Shown: positions 52,978 through 61,082 of the stretch, in pieces
Position numbering within the stretch: the first letter of the stretch is position 1
Layout of the letters: each line of letters opens with the position of its first letter
From: CAZYVU01 sp964651435
GTDB taxonomy: Bacteria > Desulfobacterota > Syntrophorhabdia > Syntrophorhabdales > CAYQXL01
Assembly (NCBI GenBank): GCA_964651435.1
Contig: CAZYVU010000002.1
Coordinates: forward strand, 1 to 64,000
DNA length: 64,000 bases
Direction: 5' to 3'
Notes under the pieces: generated by a model
Told to the model about the DNA's origin: nothing
The model's database searches: none
The model's input: the letters and a program-made list of their open reading frames with translations, nothing else
Program-made: the position numbers and the translations under genes

Positions 52978-54267
52978 ATGGAAAAGATTGACGTTGTCAT
53001 AGTGGGAGCCGGCCTGGCCGGCCTGAGTTGCGCCTACCGTCTCGCCGATGCGGGCTTGCAGGTCATTGTAGTGGAGCGGGGCGATTTTCCGGGGAGCAAA
53101 AACGTCACCGGCGGCAGGATCTATGTGATGCCACTGAAGGGGATGGCCGACGGCATGCTCGAAGGGGCACCCTTCGAGAGACGGGTGGTCCGGGAGAGGT
53201 GGAGCCTCCTCGGCGGGGAGAACTCTCTGAATGTAGATCTCACGAGCAAGGCCTTTCGAGAGACGAATCACAGCTATACGGTGCTAAGGGCCCATTTCGA
53301 TCGATGGCTGTCGGAACAGGTCATGGGCAAGGGTGTTTTTGTCATTCCCAAGTACCGGGTCGACGACCTTCTTTGGGAGGGCGACCAGGTAGCGGGCATT
53401 CGCGCCGGGTCGGAGGAGATATGGGCTCACGTGGTTGTGGCGGCAGACGGAGTCCTCTCTTTTATGGCACAAAAGGCGGGCCTCAGAAACTCCATGGCGG
53501 CGGCCTCTTACGCTGTGGGCGTCAAGGAGGTCATAGAGCTGCCGAAAGAGAAGATCAACGACAGGTTCAACGTTGAGGAGGGCGACGGGGCGGCCCATCT
53601 CTTCGTAGGTGACGTGACGCAGGGCCTCTTCGGAGGAGGTTTTCTCTACACGAACCGGGAGTGTCTGTCGCTGGGGCTCGTGGTCGGCATCAAGGCCCTC
53701 GTGGACAAGGCTCCCACCCTGGAGGTACCGGCCCTCATGGAGTCCTTCAGAAACCGCTATGAGATACAGCGGCTCATCGATGGGGGAAGGATCGCGGAGT
53801 ACTCGGCTCACATCATCCCGGAAGCAGGGTATGGCGGTTTGGCCAGGCTTTTCGGCAAAGGCATTCTCGTTGTCGGTGATGCAGCGGGTTTTGCCCTCAA
53901 CATGGGGGTTACGGTTCGAGGCATGGAATTTGCCATGGCCTCCGGTGTTTTGGCGGCAGAGACGATCATAGAGGCGAAGAGCGGAGAGGATTTTTCCGAC
54001 CGGGCCCTGGGGGCCTACGAGAGGCGGCTGCGGGAAACCTTTGTGCTGAAGGACCTGGCTGAAGCTGCGAAAATGCCCGCCTTCCTCGATCAAGAGGATT
54101 TCTTCGGCCATTACCCGAAAACCTTTCCAGACCTGCTCGAAAAGATCATGTGGTTTGGGGAAAGACCGAAGGAGCGTCTGGGCAGAACGGTCTGGCGGGA
54201 GCTCAAGTCGGCGGGCATGATGCAGTTCAAGAGACTGAAACAGATGTACAACATAAAGCATATCTGA
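52978..54267 (+). CDS. fixC: FixC-type ETF:quinone oxidoreductase flavoprotein
   Basis: 429 residues. The N-terminal FAD motif VVIVGAGLAGLSCAYRLAD is at about 5-23, FPGSKNVTGGRIYV near 38 is a conserved family segment, and GILVVGDAAGFALNMGVTVRG near 297 is the C-terminal FAD motif. FixC takes electrons from ETF and, with the ferredoxin FixX, passes them to quinone. In the bifurcating EtfABCX complex the other electron goes to ferredoxin. FixX is seven bases downstream. Confidence 0.92.
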   Translation: MEKIDVVIVGAGLAGLSCAYRLADAGLQVIVVERGDFPGSKNVTGGRIYVMPLKGMADGMLEGAPFERRVVRERWSLLGGENSLNVDLTSKAFRETNHSYTVLRAHFDRWLSEQVMGKGVFVIPKYRVDDLLWEGDQVAGIRAGSEEIWAHVVVAADGVLSFMAQKAGLRNSMAAASYAVGVKEVIELPKEKINDRFNVEEGDGAAHLFVGDVTQGLFGGGFLYTNRECLSLGLVVGIKALVDKAPTLEVPALMESFRNRYEIQRLIDGGRIAEYSAHIIPEAGYGGLARLFGKGILVVGDAAGFALNMGVTVRGMEFAMASGVLAAETIIEAKSGEDFSDRALGAYERRLRETFVLKDLAEAAKMPAFLDQEDFFGHYPKTFPDLLEKIMWFGERPKERLGRTVWRELKSAGMMQFKRLKQMYNIKHI

Positions 54268-54274
54268 GATAGGG

Positions 54275-54553
54275 ATGAGAGTAGAAGAGAAGTTAGCCAT
54301 AGACGCCTTTAAAACGGACACGGATAGCCACATAACGATAAACCAGGAGGTTTGCCGCAGTCGGTGCAAGGTGCGGTCTTGCGTTTCCGTGTGTCCGGGG
54401 CACCTCTATTCGTACAATGAAGAGCTAAACGAAATGGTCGTTGAGTTTGCGGGCTGCCTCGAATGCGGCACGTGCAAGGTCGCCTGCATCGAGGGCGCCA
54501 TTGATTGGGTTTATCCGCGAGGCGAATTTGGCGTTCAGTTTCGGTTCGGATAG
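54275..54553 (+). CDS. fixX: FixX-type ferredoxin-like protein
   Basis: 92 residues. Cysteine groups CRSRCKVRSCVSVCPGHLY near 25 and CLECGTCKVACIEGAI near 63 match FixX, which holds one or two [4Fe-4S] clusters; the ending GEFGVQFRFG is a family hallmark. It partners FixC in electron transfer from ETF. It is the last gene of the acyl-CoA dehydrogenase operon. The following 255-base gap (54554-54808) holds no feature I can identify apart from the next ribosome-binding site. Confidence 0.93.
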   Translation: MRVEEKLAIDAFKTDTDSHITINQEVCRSRCKVRSCVSVCPGHLYSYNEELNEMVVEFAGCLECGTCKVACIEGAIDWVYPRGEFGVQFRFG

Positions 54554-54808
54554 CCGGGGATCCTTTACCCCCGATAGCTTTAGATATCGGCATTGCAGCA
54601 GAAGTCGTTCTGTCAACGGGCGCCTGCCGTTGCCTTGCTGTGATCAGTCCGCCAAGCCTTGACCTTCGCCATCAAGGTCGCGACAGGGCCGCAAAAGGCG
54701 AGTCGGGAAGAAGAGCAACGCTGTAGGCGGGTCTCAGGCTGGGGCGGTGGTGTGTCCAATAGGGTAAGGAGACTCGCAGCGCCAGCTTCATTCGAGGAGG
54801 CAGAGATA

Positions 54809-55840
54809 ATGAAAATCATCAAGTGTGCCCTTTTGTTGCTCATCATCTTGTCCGTCGCCTTGCCCCTTTCCGCGCAGACTCCCAAGCCTGAAAAGCCCAA
54901 AATTGTCCTTGCTGTGGGCGGAAAGCAGGGGATGATCTACTTGCCCCTAACGGTGGCCGAGCGCCTGGGCTACTTCAAAGAGGCGGGCCTCGATATAGAC
55001 ATACAGAACCTTGCCGGTGGCGGGCAGGCCCTTCGTGCCCTCGTAGGGGGCAGTGCGGACCTGGTCAGCGGCTTTTATGATCATACGATTCAGATGGCAG
55101 CCCAGGGAAAGAAGGTCAAGGCAGTTGTTATGCAGCAACGCTATCCCGGCCTGGTGCTCCTTGCGTCAAAGCACGCCAATGTGAAGGGCCTGGCAGACCT
55201 GAAGGGCAAGAAGGTAGGGGTAACTGCTCCGGGTTCGTCATCCCATTTTTTTGTAAATCACCTGTTTACGAACGCAGGCATGACGACGGATGATTTTGCC
55301 GTCGTCGGAGTGGGCCTCGGCACGACAGCCATAGCGGCTGTACGGAACAAACAGATCGAGGCCTTGAGTGCCCTCGAACCCTCCGTATCGACACTTCAGG
55401 CGTCGGGCGATATAGGCGCAATACTTGCCGACACCCGTAACACGGCAGGGTGCAACAAGGTCTTTGGCGGACCGTACCCCTCGGGCTCGGTCTACGCGAG
55501 AGACGAATTTATAAAGCAGTATCCCAACACGGTTCAGGCCGTCGTAAACGCCATGGTAAAGGCCCTTCGGTGGATGCAGGCCCATAAGATCGAAGAGATC
55601 GTCGCCATAATGCCTGAGGAGTACTATCAGGGGAGTAAAGAGACGTACACACAGGCATTGAAGAACATGATGGATTCATACTCGCCCGATGGAAGAATCA
55701 ACATCAAGGACACTCGGACGGTGCAGAAGGTTCTCATGTTTGACCCGGCGGTCAAGAAGGCCAATATCGATCTCAACGAGACCTTCGACATGCGCTTTGT
55801 TGAAGCTTACTGGAAGGCCGCGCAGACTCCCAAAAAGTAA
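54809..55840 (+). CDS. ABC transporter substrate-binding protein, NMT1/SsuA-like
   Basis: 343 residues from ATG 54809, with GAGGAGG at 54794-54800. A signal peptide (MKIIKCALLLLIILSVALPL, cut probably after LSA) leads to an NMT1/THI5-like fold: LPLTVAERLGYFKEAGLDI near 48, GGGQALRALVGGSADLVSG near 72, GLADLKGKKVGVTAPGSSS near 128. Members bind alkanesulfonates, taurine, nitrate, pyrimidine precursors or aromatic acids. Substrate cannot be told. Followed by its ATPase and permease. Confidence 0.88.
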   Translation: MKIIKCALLLLIILSVALPLSAQTPKPEKPKIVLAVGGKQGMIYLPLTVAERLGYFKEAGLDIDIQNLAGGGQALRALVGGSADLVSGFYDHTIQMAAQGKKVKAVVMQQRYPGLVLLASKHANVKGLADLKGKKVGVTAPGSSSHFFVNHLFTNAGMTTDDFAVVGVGLGTTAIAAVRNKQIEALSALEPSVSTLQASGDIGAILADTRNTAGCNKVFGGPYPSGSVYARDEFIKQYPNTVQAVVNAMVKALRWMQAHKIEEIVAIMPEEYYQGSKETYTQALKNMMDSYSPDGRINIKDTRTVQKVLMFDPAVKKANIDLNETFDMRFVEAYWKAAQTPKK

Positions 55841-55858
55841 AGGACAGCTACTCGCCCA

Positions 55859-56662
55859 ATGGCTGCCGACAGCGGCGAAGCAATCAGGTTTACCGAGGTA
55901 GACAAGCGCTTTGAAACACCTGACAGGGGTGTTTATCAGGCCATCAGAACGACGTCCTTTGTTATCTACGAGGGTCAGTTTGTCTCCATTGTTGGTCCCA
56001 CGGGCTGTGGCAAGTCGACGCTCCTTAACCTGGCGGCGGGACTCCTAAAGCCGGATAACGGCACCGTCGAGATTTTCGGCCTCCCCCTCGACGGCATCAA
56101 CAGGCACGCCGCCTATCAGTTTCAGCAGGATGTGATCCTTCCCTGGAAGACGGCTGAGGAAAATGTCATGCTGGGCCTCATATTCAGAGGCGTTGCCCAG
56201 GGGAAGGCGCGGGAGCAGGCCCGGGAATGGCTCGCCAGGGTGGGCCTTAAGGGATTTGAAAATCGTTATCCGCACCAGCTTTCAGGGGGCATGCGGAAGC
56301 GCGTCGCACTGGCACAGAGCCTCATTGTGGAGCCCCGCATCCTCCTCATGGATGAACCCTTTTCCGCTTTGGATGAGCAGACGAGAGAATTCATGGAAGA
56401 TGACCTACTCGAAATCTGCCTGGAGTTCAAGAAGACGGTTATGTTTGTGACGCACGACCTTGAGGAGGCCATAGCGCTGGCCGACAGGGTGTTTTTGCTG
56501 GCCGCAGGCCCGGGGACGCACATTCTCGGCGAGTACGAGATCACTATGCCCAGGCCCAGGGAGGTGGCCGATATACGGCTTGACCCCGTCTTCCAGGACA
56601 CCTACAAGACCATCTGGGAGCACCTCAAGGTGGAGGTTATGAAGGCCTATGCAAGGAAATAA
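55859..56662 (+). CDS. ABC transporter ATP-binding protein, SsuB/TauB-like
   Basis: 267 residues. Walker A GPTGCGKSTLLNLAAG near 43, Q-loop FQQDVILPWKTAEENV near 86, signature LSGGMRKRVALAQSL near 141, Walker B ILLMDEPFSALDEQTRE near 160, and THDLEEAIALAD near 198. It powers the importer formed with the neighbouring binding protein and permease. The permease start overlaps its end by 14 bases. The ribosome-binding site is weak. Confidence 0.93.
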   Translation: MAADSGEAIRFTEVDKRFETPDRGVYQAIRTTSFVIYEGQFVSIVGPTGCGKSTLLNLAAGLLKPDNGTVEIFGLPLDGINRHAAYQFQQDVILPWKTAEENVMLGLIFRGVAQGKAREQAREWLARVGLKGFENRYPHQLSGGMRKRVALAQSLIVEPRILLMDEPFSALDEQTREFMEDDLLEICLEFKKTVMFVTHDLEEAIALADRVFLLAAGPGTHILGEYEITMPRPREVADIRLDPVFQDTYKTIWEHLKVEVMKAYARK

Positions 56663-57422
56663 GCGGCTCGTCCTCCTCGCCAAACAGGTGGGCATCTTTG
56701 TATTCTTTGTCGCTCTCTGGGAAGTGTTGACCAGGCTCCAATGGATCGACCCCTTCTTCTTCAGCCGTCCTTCCGATGTGGCGGTCCGCCTTGTCCAGTG
56801 GTTCAACAAGAGCAGCATCTACTCCCATATCTACATAACCACTGTGGAGACCCTGCTTGCCTTTTTTGCCGGCTCCGTTTTGGGCATTATCTTCGGCTTC
56901 CTGTTTGCGCGGATACCCACTTTGGCCTTGCTCTTCGACCCATACGTAAAGATAGCCAACGCCCTTCCAAGAATTGCACTTGCACCTATCTTTACACTCT
57001 GGTTCGGGCTGGGTATTCTTTCCAAGGTTGTGTTCGGCGTAACCCTCGTTTTTTTCATTGTTTTCTTCAACACCTACCGGGGGGTCCGGGAGGTTGATCC
57101 CAACGTGCTCAACAATGCCCGCATGCTTGGGGCCACGGAACGGGACCTTTTTCGCCATGTTTTCATGCCTTCGGCTATGAGCTGGATATTGGCGAGCCTG
57201 CACACCAGCGTGGGGATGGCGCTTGTGGGTGCCGTAGTGGGTGAATATCTGGGGGCTGCAAGGGGTTTGGGGTACATTATCGCCCAGGCGGAAGGCGTGT
57301 TCGATACGACGGGCGTTTTTGCCGGGCTTATCGTCCTCTCTGTATTTGTTCTCATTATCGATGTCATTGTGACCTTCGTCGAGGGCCGGCTCCTCAAGTG
57401 GAAGCCCGGTACAACGGGCTGA
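56649..57422 (+). CDS. ABC transporter permease, SsuC/TauC-like
   Basis: 257 residues with about six membrane helices. The EAA-type coupling loop is NARMLGATERDLFRHVFMP near residues 154-172, the contact to the ATPase. It completes a three-gene importer. The downstream gap to the ene-reductase gene is 114 bases, so that gene could be read on the same transcript. Confidence 0.92.
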   Translation: MQGNKRLVLLAKQVGIFVFFVALWEVLTRLQWIDPFFFSRPSDVAVRLVQWFNKSSIYSHIYITTVETLLAFFAGSVLGIIFGFLFARIPTLALLFDPYVKIANALPRIALAPIFTLWFGLGILSKVVFGVTLVFFIVFFNTYRGVREVDPNVLNNARMLGATERDLFRHVFMPSAMSWILASLHTSVGMALVGAVVGEYLGAARGLGYIIAQAEGVFDTTGVFAGLIVLSVFVLIIDVIVTFVEGRLLKWKPGTTG

Positions 57423-57536
57423 TCCGCTGTTGTTTTTGTCGTTGGTGCTTCCTCCTCTTTCCCGTTGACTCAGCATTTCAGGCTGTGGTAACTACAAGGT
57501 CATAGTGCGTCTGTCAAAATGCCTTGGGAGGGAACG

Positions 57537-59480
57537 ATGAACACTTATCCCCACATATTTTCACCCGGGAAGATCGGCGGCCTGACGGCGAAGAACCGCG
57601 TCAAGTATGCCGCTACAGAGACAAACTTTAACACCGGCGACGGGTACGTTACGTCTCGGGAGGTCGCCTACATGGAGGCCCAGGCTCGGGGCGGGGCCGG
57701 CATCGTAACCACTCAGGGCGCCTATCCTGACGCCAAGGGGGAAGGCAAGGGGTTTCGGGGTATGATGGCCATCTACGACGATAGATTCGTGCCCGGCCTG
57801 GCCTGCATTGCCGACGTGATCCGGCAGAACGGCGCACTGTCGTGCCTTCAGATACTCCATTGCGGCAGAGAAGGCGGCGTTGACCTTGCCTACTCCCTTA
57901 TGCCCTCCGTCGTACCGCAAAAGCTGTCCTACTTCAAACCACCCAGGGAAATTGCCCCGGAGGAGATCAACCAGGCGATCCGGGATCATATAGCCGCTGC
58001 GCGGCGTGCCGTTGATGCGGGATTCGACATGATCGAGCTTTCGGGCATTGTCGGATACCTCCTGTCCACCTTCATTTCGAGCTACACAAACAAGCGGGAC
58101 GACGAATACAGCGGAAAGGACATCCGTTCACGATGCCGGCTTATGGTGGAGGTCCTCCAAGGAGTAAAGGCTGAGGTGGGCGACAAGATGCCCGTTGGAA
58201 TACGACTCTGCGGCCTCGAGCTCCTTGATGACCGCGGGGGTAACACGAAAGAGGAGAGCATGGAAAGCTTCCGCATCGCCGAGGAGGCGGGAGCCGATTT
58301 TGTGAGTGTTACCGTTGGCTGGCACGAGTCCTCGACCTCCGTCATTACCCGCGATGTACCCATGGGCCACTGGCTCTGGGTGGCGCAGGAGGTGAAGAGG
58401 CACGTATCTGTGCCGGTCATGATGGCTTTTCGGCAATTTCTTCCGTCTATCCCCGAAAGGGCGATAGGCGACGGTATTATTGACTTCTGGGAGGCATGCA
58501 GGCCTATGATTGCCGACCCGGAGCTGCCGAGGAAAGCGGCTGAAGGCAGGGAAGACGAGATAGTACCCTGTATTGCCTGCAACGTTTGTTTTTCGAGGCT
58601 CTACTATCACGAGCCCATCATGTGCACGGTGAGGCCGAATCTGGGTTACGAGGGGGAGAGGCGGTGGGGCTACTACGGCTTCGAGGCGGCGCCGGAAAGA
58701 AAGCGGATCGTTGTTGTCGGTGCCGGCCCGGCAGGGCTGCAATTTGCCGCCGTCGCGGCGTCACGGAGACATGAGGTGACGGTTCTGGAAAAGGGGCACC
58801 TGGTCGGTGGTGCCGTGCTCCTGGCTTCACGGGTGGACGAAGGGGCCGTGGAATTGCTGAGGACCGTTAAGAAGCTTGAGGTAGAGTGCCGGAACCTGGG
58901 CGTGGACGTTCGTTTGGATACGGCCGCCACATTGGAAGCGGTGCAGGCCTTGCGTCCGCATATGGTTACTATCGCGGCTGGAGCTACCATCCGGCCTTTT
59001 CCCATTCCCACATCGGCGCCCTTCTATACGCCGGCCGAAGTCATGGGCAGCGGCGTGGCCGTTCCGAAACGGGTCGTCATCCTCGGGGGCGAGGGGGTTG
59101 GGCTTGGCCTTGCCGTTTTCCTGCTTCGCAACGGCGATTATGAGATTACGGTCATCGAAGAGAGCGCTATCCTTGGTCGCGATGTCAATCCCTTTTACAT
59201 GTGGCAGTATATGGGGCTCATGCGGAAGAGGAAAGTAGCTTTTCTTACCAGGTCCTTGCTGGTGGGCGTTGAGGGGAAGAGGATGATTGTGGCAGGGCAA
59301 AAGGAAGAGAAGACGTTCGAGGCCGATGCCATAGTAACGGCTATGAGGCATCCCGCGAGCGCCGAAGACGTAGGTCTTAGTGGTCTCGACGTCCCCGTTT
59401 TCTTCATCGGTGACGCAAAGAAACCGAGAAGGCTCTTGGCGGCTATTCACGATGGTTATCGCCTGGGAATGGAGGCGTAG
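57537..59480 (+). CDS. Old-yellow-enzyme-family NADH:flavin oxidoreductase with Fe-S and FAD domains (2,4-dienoyl-CoA-reductase type)
   Basis: 647 residues from ATG 57537, with GGGAGGGAA upstream. The FMN TIM barrel (about 1-340; GGLTAKNRVKYAATETN, QILHCGREGG) is followed by a [4Fe-4S] motif CIACNVC then a fourth Cys in MCTVRP near 340-365, and a FAD/NAD(P) domain from about 385 (IVVVGAGPAGLQFAAVAA; VVILGGEGVGLGLAVFL near 510). Where OYE enzymes carry HxxH before GYLL, this has ELSGIVGYLL, closer to FadH-like reductases. It probably reduces an enoyl or dienoyl substrate. Confidence 0.88.
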   Translation: MNTYPHIFSPGKIGGLTAKNRVKYAATETNFNTGDGYVTSREVAYMEAQARGGAGIVTTQGAYPDAKGEGKGFRGMMAIYDDRFVPGLACIADVIRQNGALSCLQILHCGREGGVDLAYSLMPSVVPQKLSYFKPPREIAPEEINQAIRDHIAAARRAVDAGFDMIELSGIVGYLLSTFISSYTNKRDDEYSGKDIRSRCRLMVEVLQGVKAEVGDKMPVGIRLCGLELLDDRGGNTKEESMESFRIAEEAGADFVSVTVGWHESSTSVITRDVPMGHWLWVAQEVKRHVSVPVMMAFRQFLPSIPERAIGDGIIDFWEACRPMIADPELPRKAAEGREDEIVPCIACNVCFSRLYYHEPIMCTVRPNLGYEGERRWGYYGFEAAPERKRIVVVGAGPAGLQFAAVAASRRHEVTVLEKGHLVGGAVLLASRVDEGAVELLRTVKKLEVECRNLGVDVRLDTAATLEAVQALRPHMVTIAAGATIRPFPIPTSAPFYTPAEVMGSGVAVPKRVVILGGEGVGLGLAVFLLRNGDYEITVIEESAILGRDVNPFYMWQYMGLMRKRKVAFLTRSLLVGVEGKRMIVAGQKEEKTFEADAIVTAMRHPASAEDVGLSGLDVPVFFIGDAKKPRRLLAAIHDGYRLGMEA

Positions 59481-59675
59481 ATGATACCGATTATTGACAA
59501 GGAAACCTGTACAGGCTGCGAGACGTGCCTTGAGATCTGTCCCCCTCAGGCCGTCATCATGAGGGGCGGCGTTGCGGTGATAGAGCGGGAGTTCTGTGAG
59601 GAGTGCGGATTCTGTGCCGCCCGCTGCCCTGTGGATGCCATTTCGATCCCCTTCCCGGAGGGCGCGGGTCACTGA
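59481..59675 (+). CDS. Small 2[4Fe-4S] ferredoxin
   Basis: 64 residues with two classic motifs: CTGCETCLEICPPQA near 10 and CEECGFCAARCPVDA near 39. It starts directly after the stop of the ene-reductase gene and most likely exchanges electrons with it. The 194 bases after it (59676-59869) contain no gene or riboswitch I recognise; there is no cobalamin-box-like sequence ahead of the next, B12-binding gene. Confidence 0.93.
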   Translation: MIPIIDKETCTGCETCLEICPPQAVIMRGGVAVIEREFCEECGFCAARCPVDAISIPFPEGAGH

Positions 59676-59869
59676 ATCCGGAGGAGGGGACCGGCAGCCT
59701 GTGATCGAGAAAGCAAGGAAACCGCCTCGGCCCATGGACTGCTATTGGCAGGCTTGCCAGCGGGTGCTTCTTGCAGTATCATGGCCATAGTGCTTCAATG
59801 TTGCAGAGACACGGCCTGTCGTTCTGGCGGTCTGCGTAGCGGGGCTGATAGGGAAGGGAGGTTTTTCGC

Positions 59870-60520
59870 ATGAGCACGATGACCGACGATGGCGGGACCT
59901 ATGAGAGATATGTCAAGGCGCTTCTGGCCGGCGACCGACATGTCTGTGCGCAGATGGTGGAGGAGCAACGTAAGAAGCCGACCTCTGTCAAGGACATCTA
60001 CGGTGGCCTTTTTCAGAGGTCTTTGTACGATGTGGGGGAACTCTGGGAGCTAAACAGAATATCGGTGGCCACTGAGCACCTGGCCACGTCCATTACGGAA
60101 GGGATCATGAACCGTCTGTTCGGTGAAATGATCAGCCCCCTGAGGGCAAACAGGAAGGTGGTTGTGGCTTCCGTTGAAGGAGAGTTGCACCAGGTCGGCG
60201 CAAAAATGGTAGCCGACGTCTTCGAGATGCACGGATGGGATAGTTTCTACCTTGGGGCCGGCACGCCCACCAAAGAGCTTATCCGTTTCTGCCGCGAAAT
60301 ATCTCCCGATGTTGTGGGGCTTTCTCTGAGCGTATATTTTCACATCGGCAGCCTTGAGGACGCCATTGTGCAGCTCAGAGAATCGTTTCCGGACATGCCC
60401 GTGGTTGTCGGGGGGCAGGCCTTTCGGTGGGGGGGCGCTTCATTGTTGGAGAGATTCAAGAACGTGACATATCTCTCGTCGCTCGATGATCTTGAGCATT
60501 ATATCAGAAGGCGCGCCTGA
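59870..60520 (+). CDS. Free-standing cobalamin-binding protein with CarH-type photoreceptor motifs
   Basis: 216 residues. A helical B12-cap domain (about 1-90) contains W59-x9-E69-H70, the Wx9EH signature of CarH-type adenosylcobalamin light sensors. The Rossmann-like B12-binding domain (about 95-210) carries E105-L-H107-Q-V-G110, the E/DxHxxG lower-ligand motif, then LSLSV near 154 and VGGQAF near 182. No MerR or other DNA-binding domain is present. The residue after the Trp is Glu, where CarH of Thermus has the His that caps cobalt after light, so the photochemistry may differ. GGGAGG precedes the ATG. Genes for a kinase and a GGDEF regulator follow, so it may be their sensor. Confidence 0.82.
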   Translation: MSTMTDDGGTYERYVKALLAGDRHVCAQMVEEQRKKPTSVKDIYGGLFQRSLYDVGELWELNRISVATEHLATSITEGIMNRLFGEMISPLRANRKVVVASVEGELHQVGAKMVADVFEMHGWDSFYLGAGTPTKELIRFCREISPDVVGLSLSVYFHIGSLEDAIVQLRESFPDMPVVVGGQAFRWGGASLLERFKNVTYLSSLDDLEHYIRRRA

Positions 60521-60563
60521 GCCTGAGGGCGCGCGAAGGTTGCGAAACCTGAGGAGAGTGCTT

Positions 60564-61034
60564 ATGACGAAGGAAGAGCTTACGAGAACGGCGTCGGCCC
60601 TCAAGCCGTTAGCTCCCGGAGAGCTCGCAGAATACAGGGGAAAACGGGACCGTCTTGTGGCCCGCATTAATGAACGGATGGCGGCGCGGGCCGACATCGG
60701 TGCTCTCGTGGGCGAGGAGAACCTTCAGATGATGAAGGACAACCACGGCAATCACGCAAGGTTCGTCGAATCCGTTTTTCTTCACCCGGAACCGGCGGTG
60801 CTCGTTGATACGGTGCTGTGGGTGTTCCGGTCGTACCGGAGCCGGGGCTTCCATCCTAACTACTGGGCGGCCCAGATAAGTGCCTGGATCGAGCTGTTCA
60901 AGGAAGAACTGTCCCCGGAAACGTATGCTGCCGTGTACCCGTTGTACGAGTGGTTCAGCATCAATATCCCTCATTTTACGGACCTCTCGGACTCTCAGCT
61001 TCAACAGGGGCCGAAAGGGCATAGCAGCGTATAA
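60564..61034 (+). CDS. Unrecognised helical protein between the B12 sensor and the kinase
   Basis: 156 residues from ATG 60564, with GAGGAGAG at 60551-60558. The sequence is predicted mostly helical, with a polar N-terminal half and aromatic-rich C-terminal half (WVFRSYRSRGFHPNYWAAQI, WIELFKEELSPETYAAVYPL, YEWFSINIPHF). No cysteines, signal peptide or membrane segment. The shape is reminiscent of sensory globin-like or RsbR-N-type helical domains, but I cannot assign it to a family. It sits 43 bases after the B12 gene and 48 before the kinase, so a role in the same pathway is inferred. Confidence 0.6.
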   Translation: MTKEELTRTASALKPLAPGELAEYRGKRDRLVARINERMAARADIGALVGEENLQMMKDNHGNHARFVESVFLHPEPAVLVDTVLWVFRSYRSRGFHPNYWAAQISAWIELFKEELSPETYAAVYPLYEWFSINIPHFTDLSDSQLQQGPKGHSSV

Positions 61035-61082
61035 GGCCATGTCCGGGGGCGACGACAGAGCGGTGCCGACAGATTCAGTCCG

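Noticed and set aside
54554..54808. TPP or other riboswitch ahead of the NMT1-like binding-protein gene
   Set aside because: No CTGAGA-type thi-box or other known core could be seen; only GC-rich sequence and a ribosome-binding site.
59676..59869. Cobalamin riboswitch ahead of the B12-binding gene
   Set aside because: I looked for the conserved B12-box (GCCACTG-type) and found none; the gap is short.
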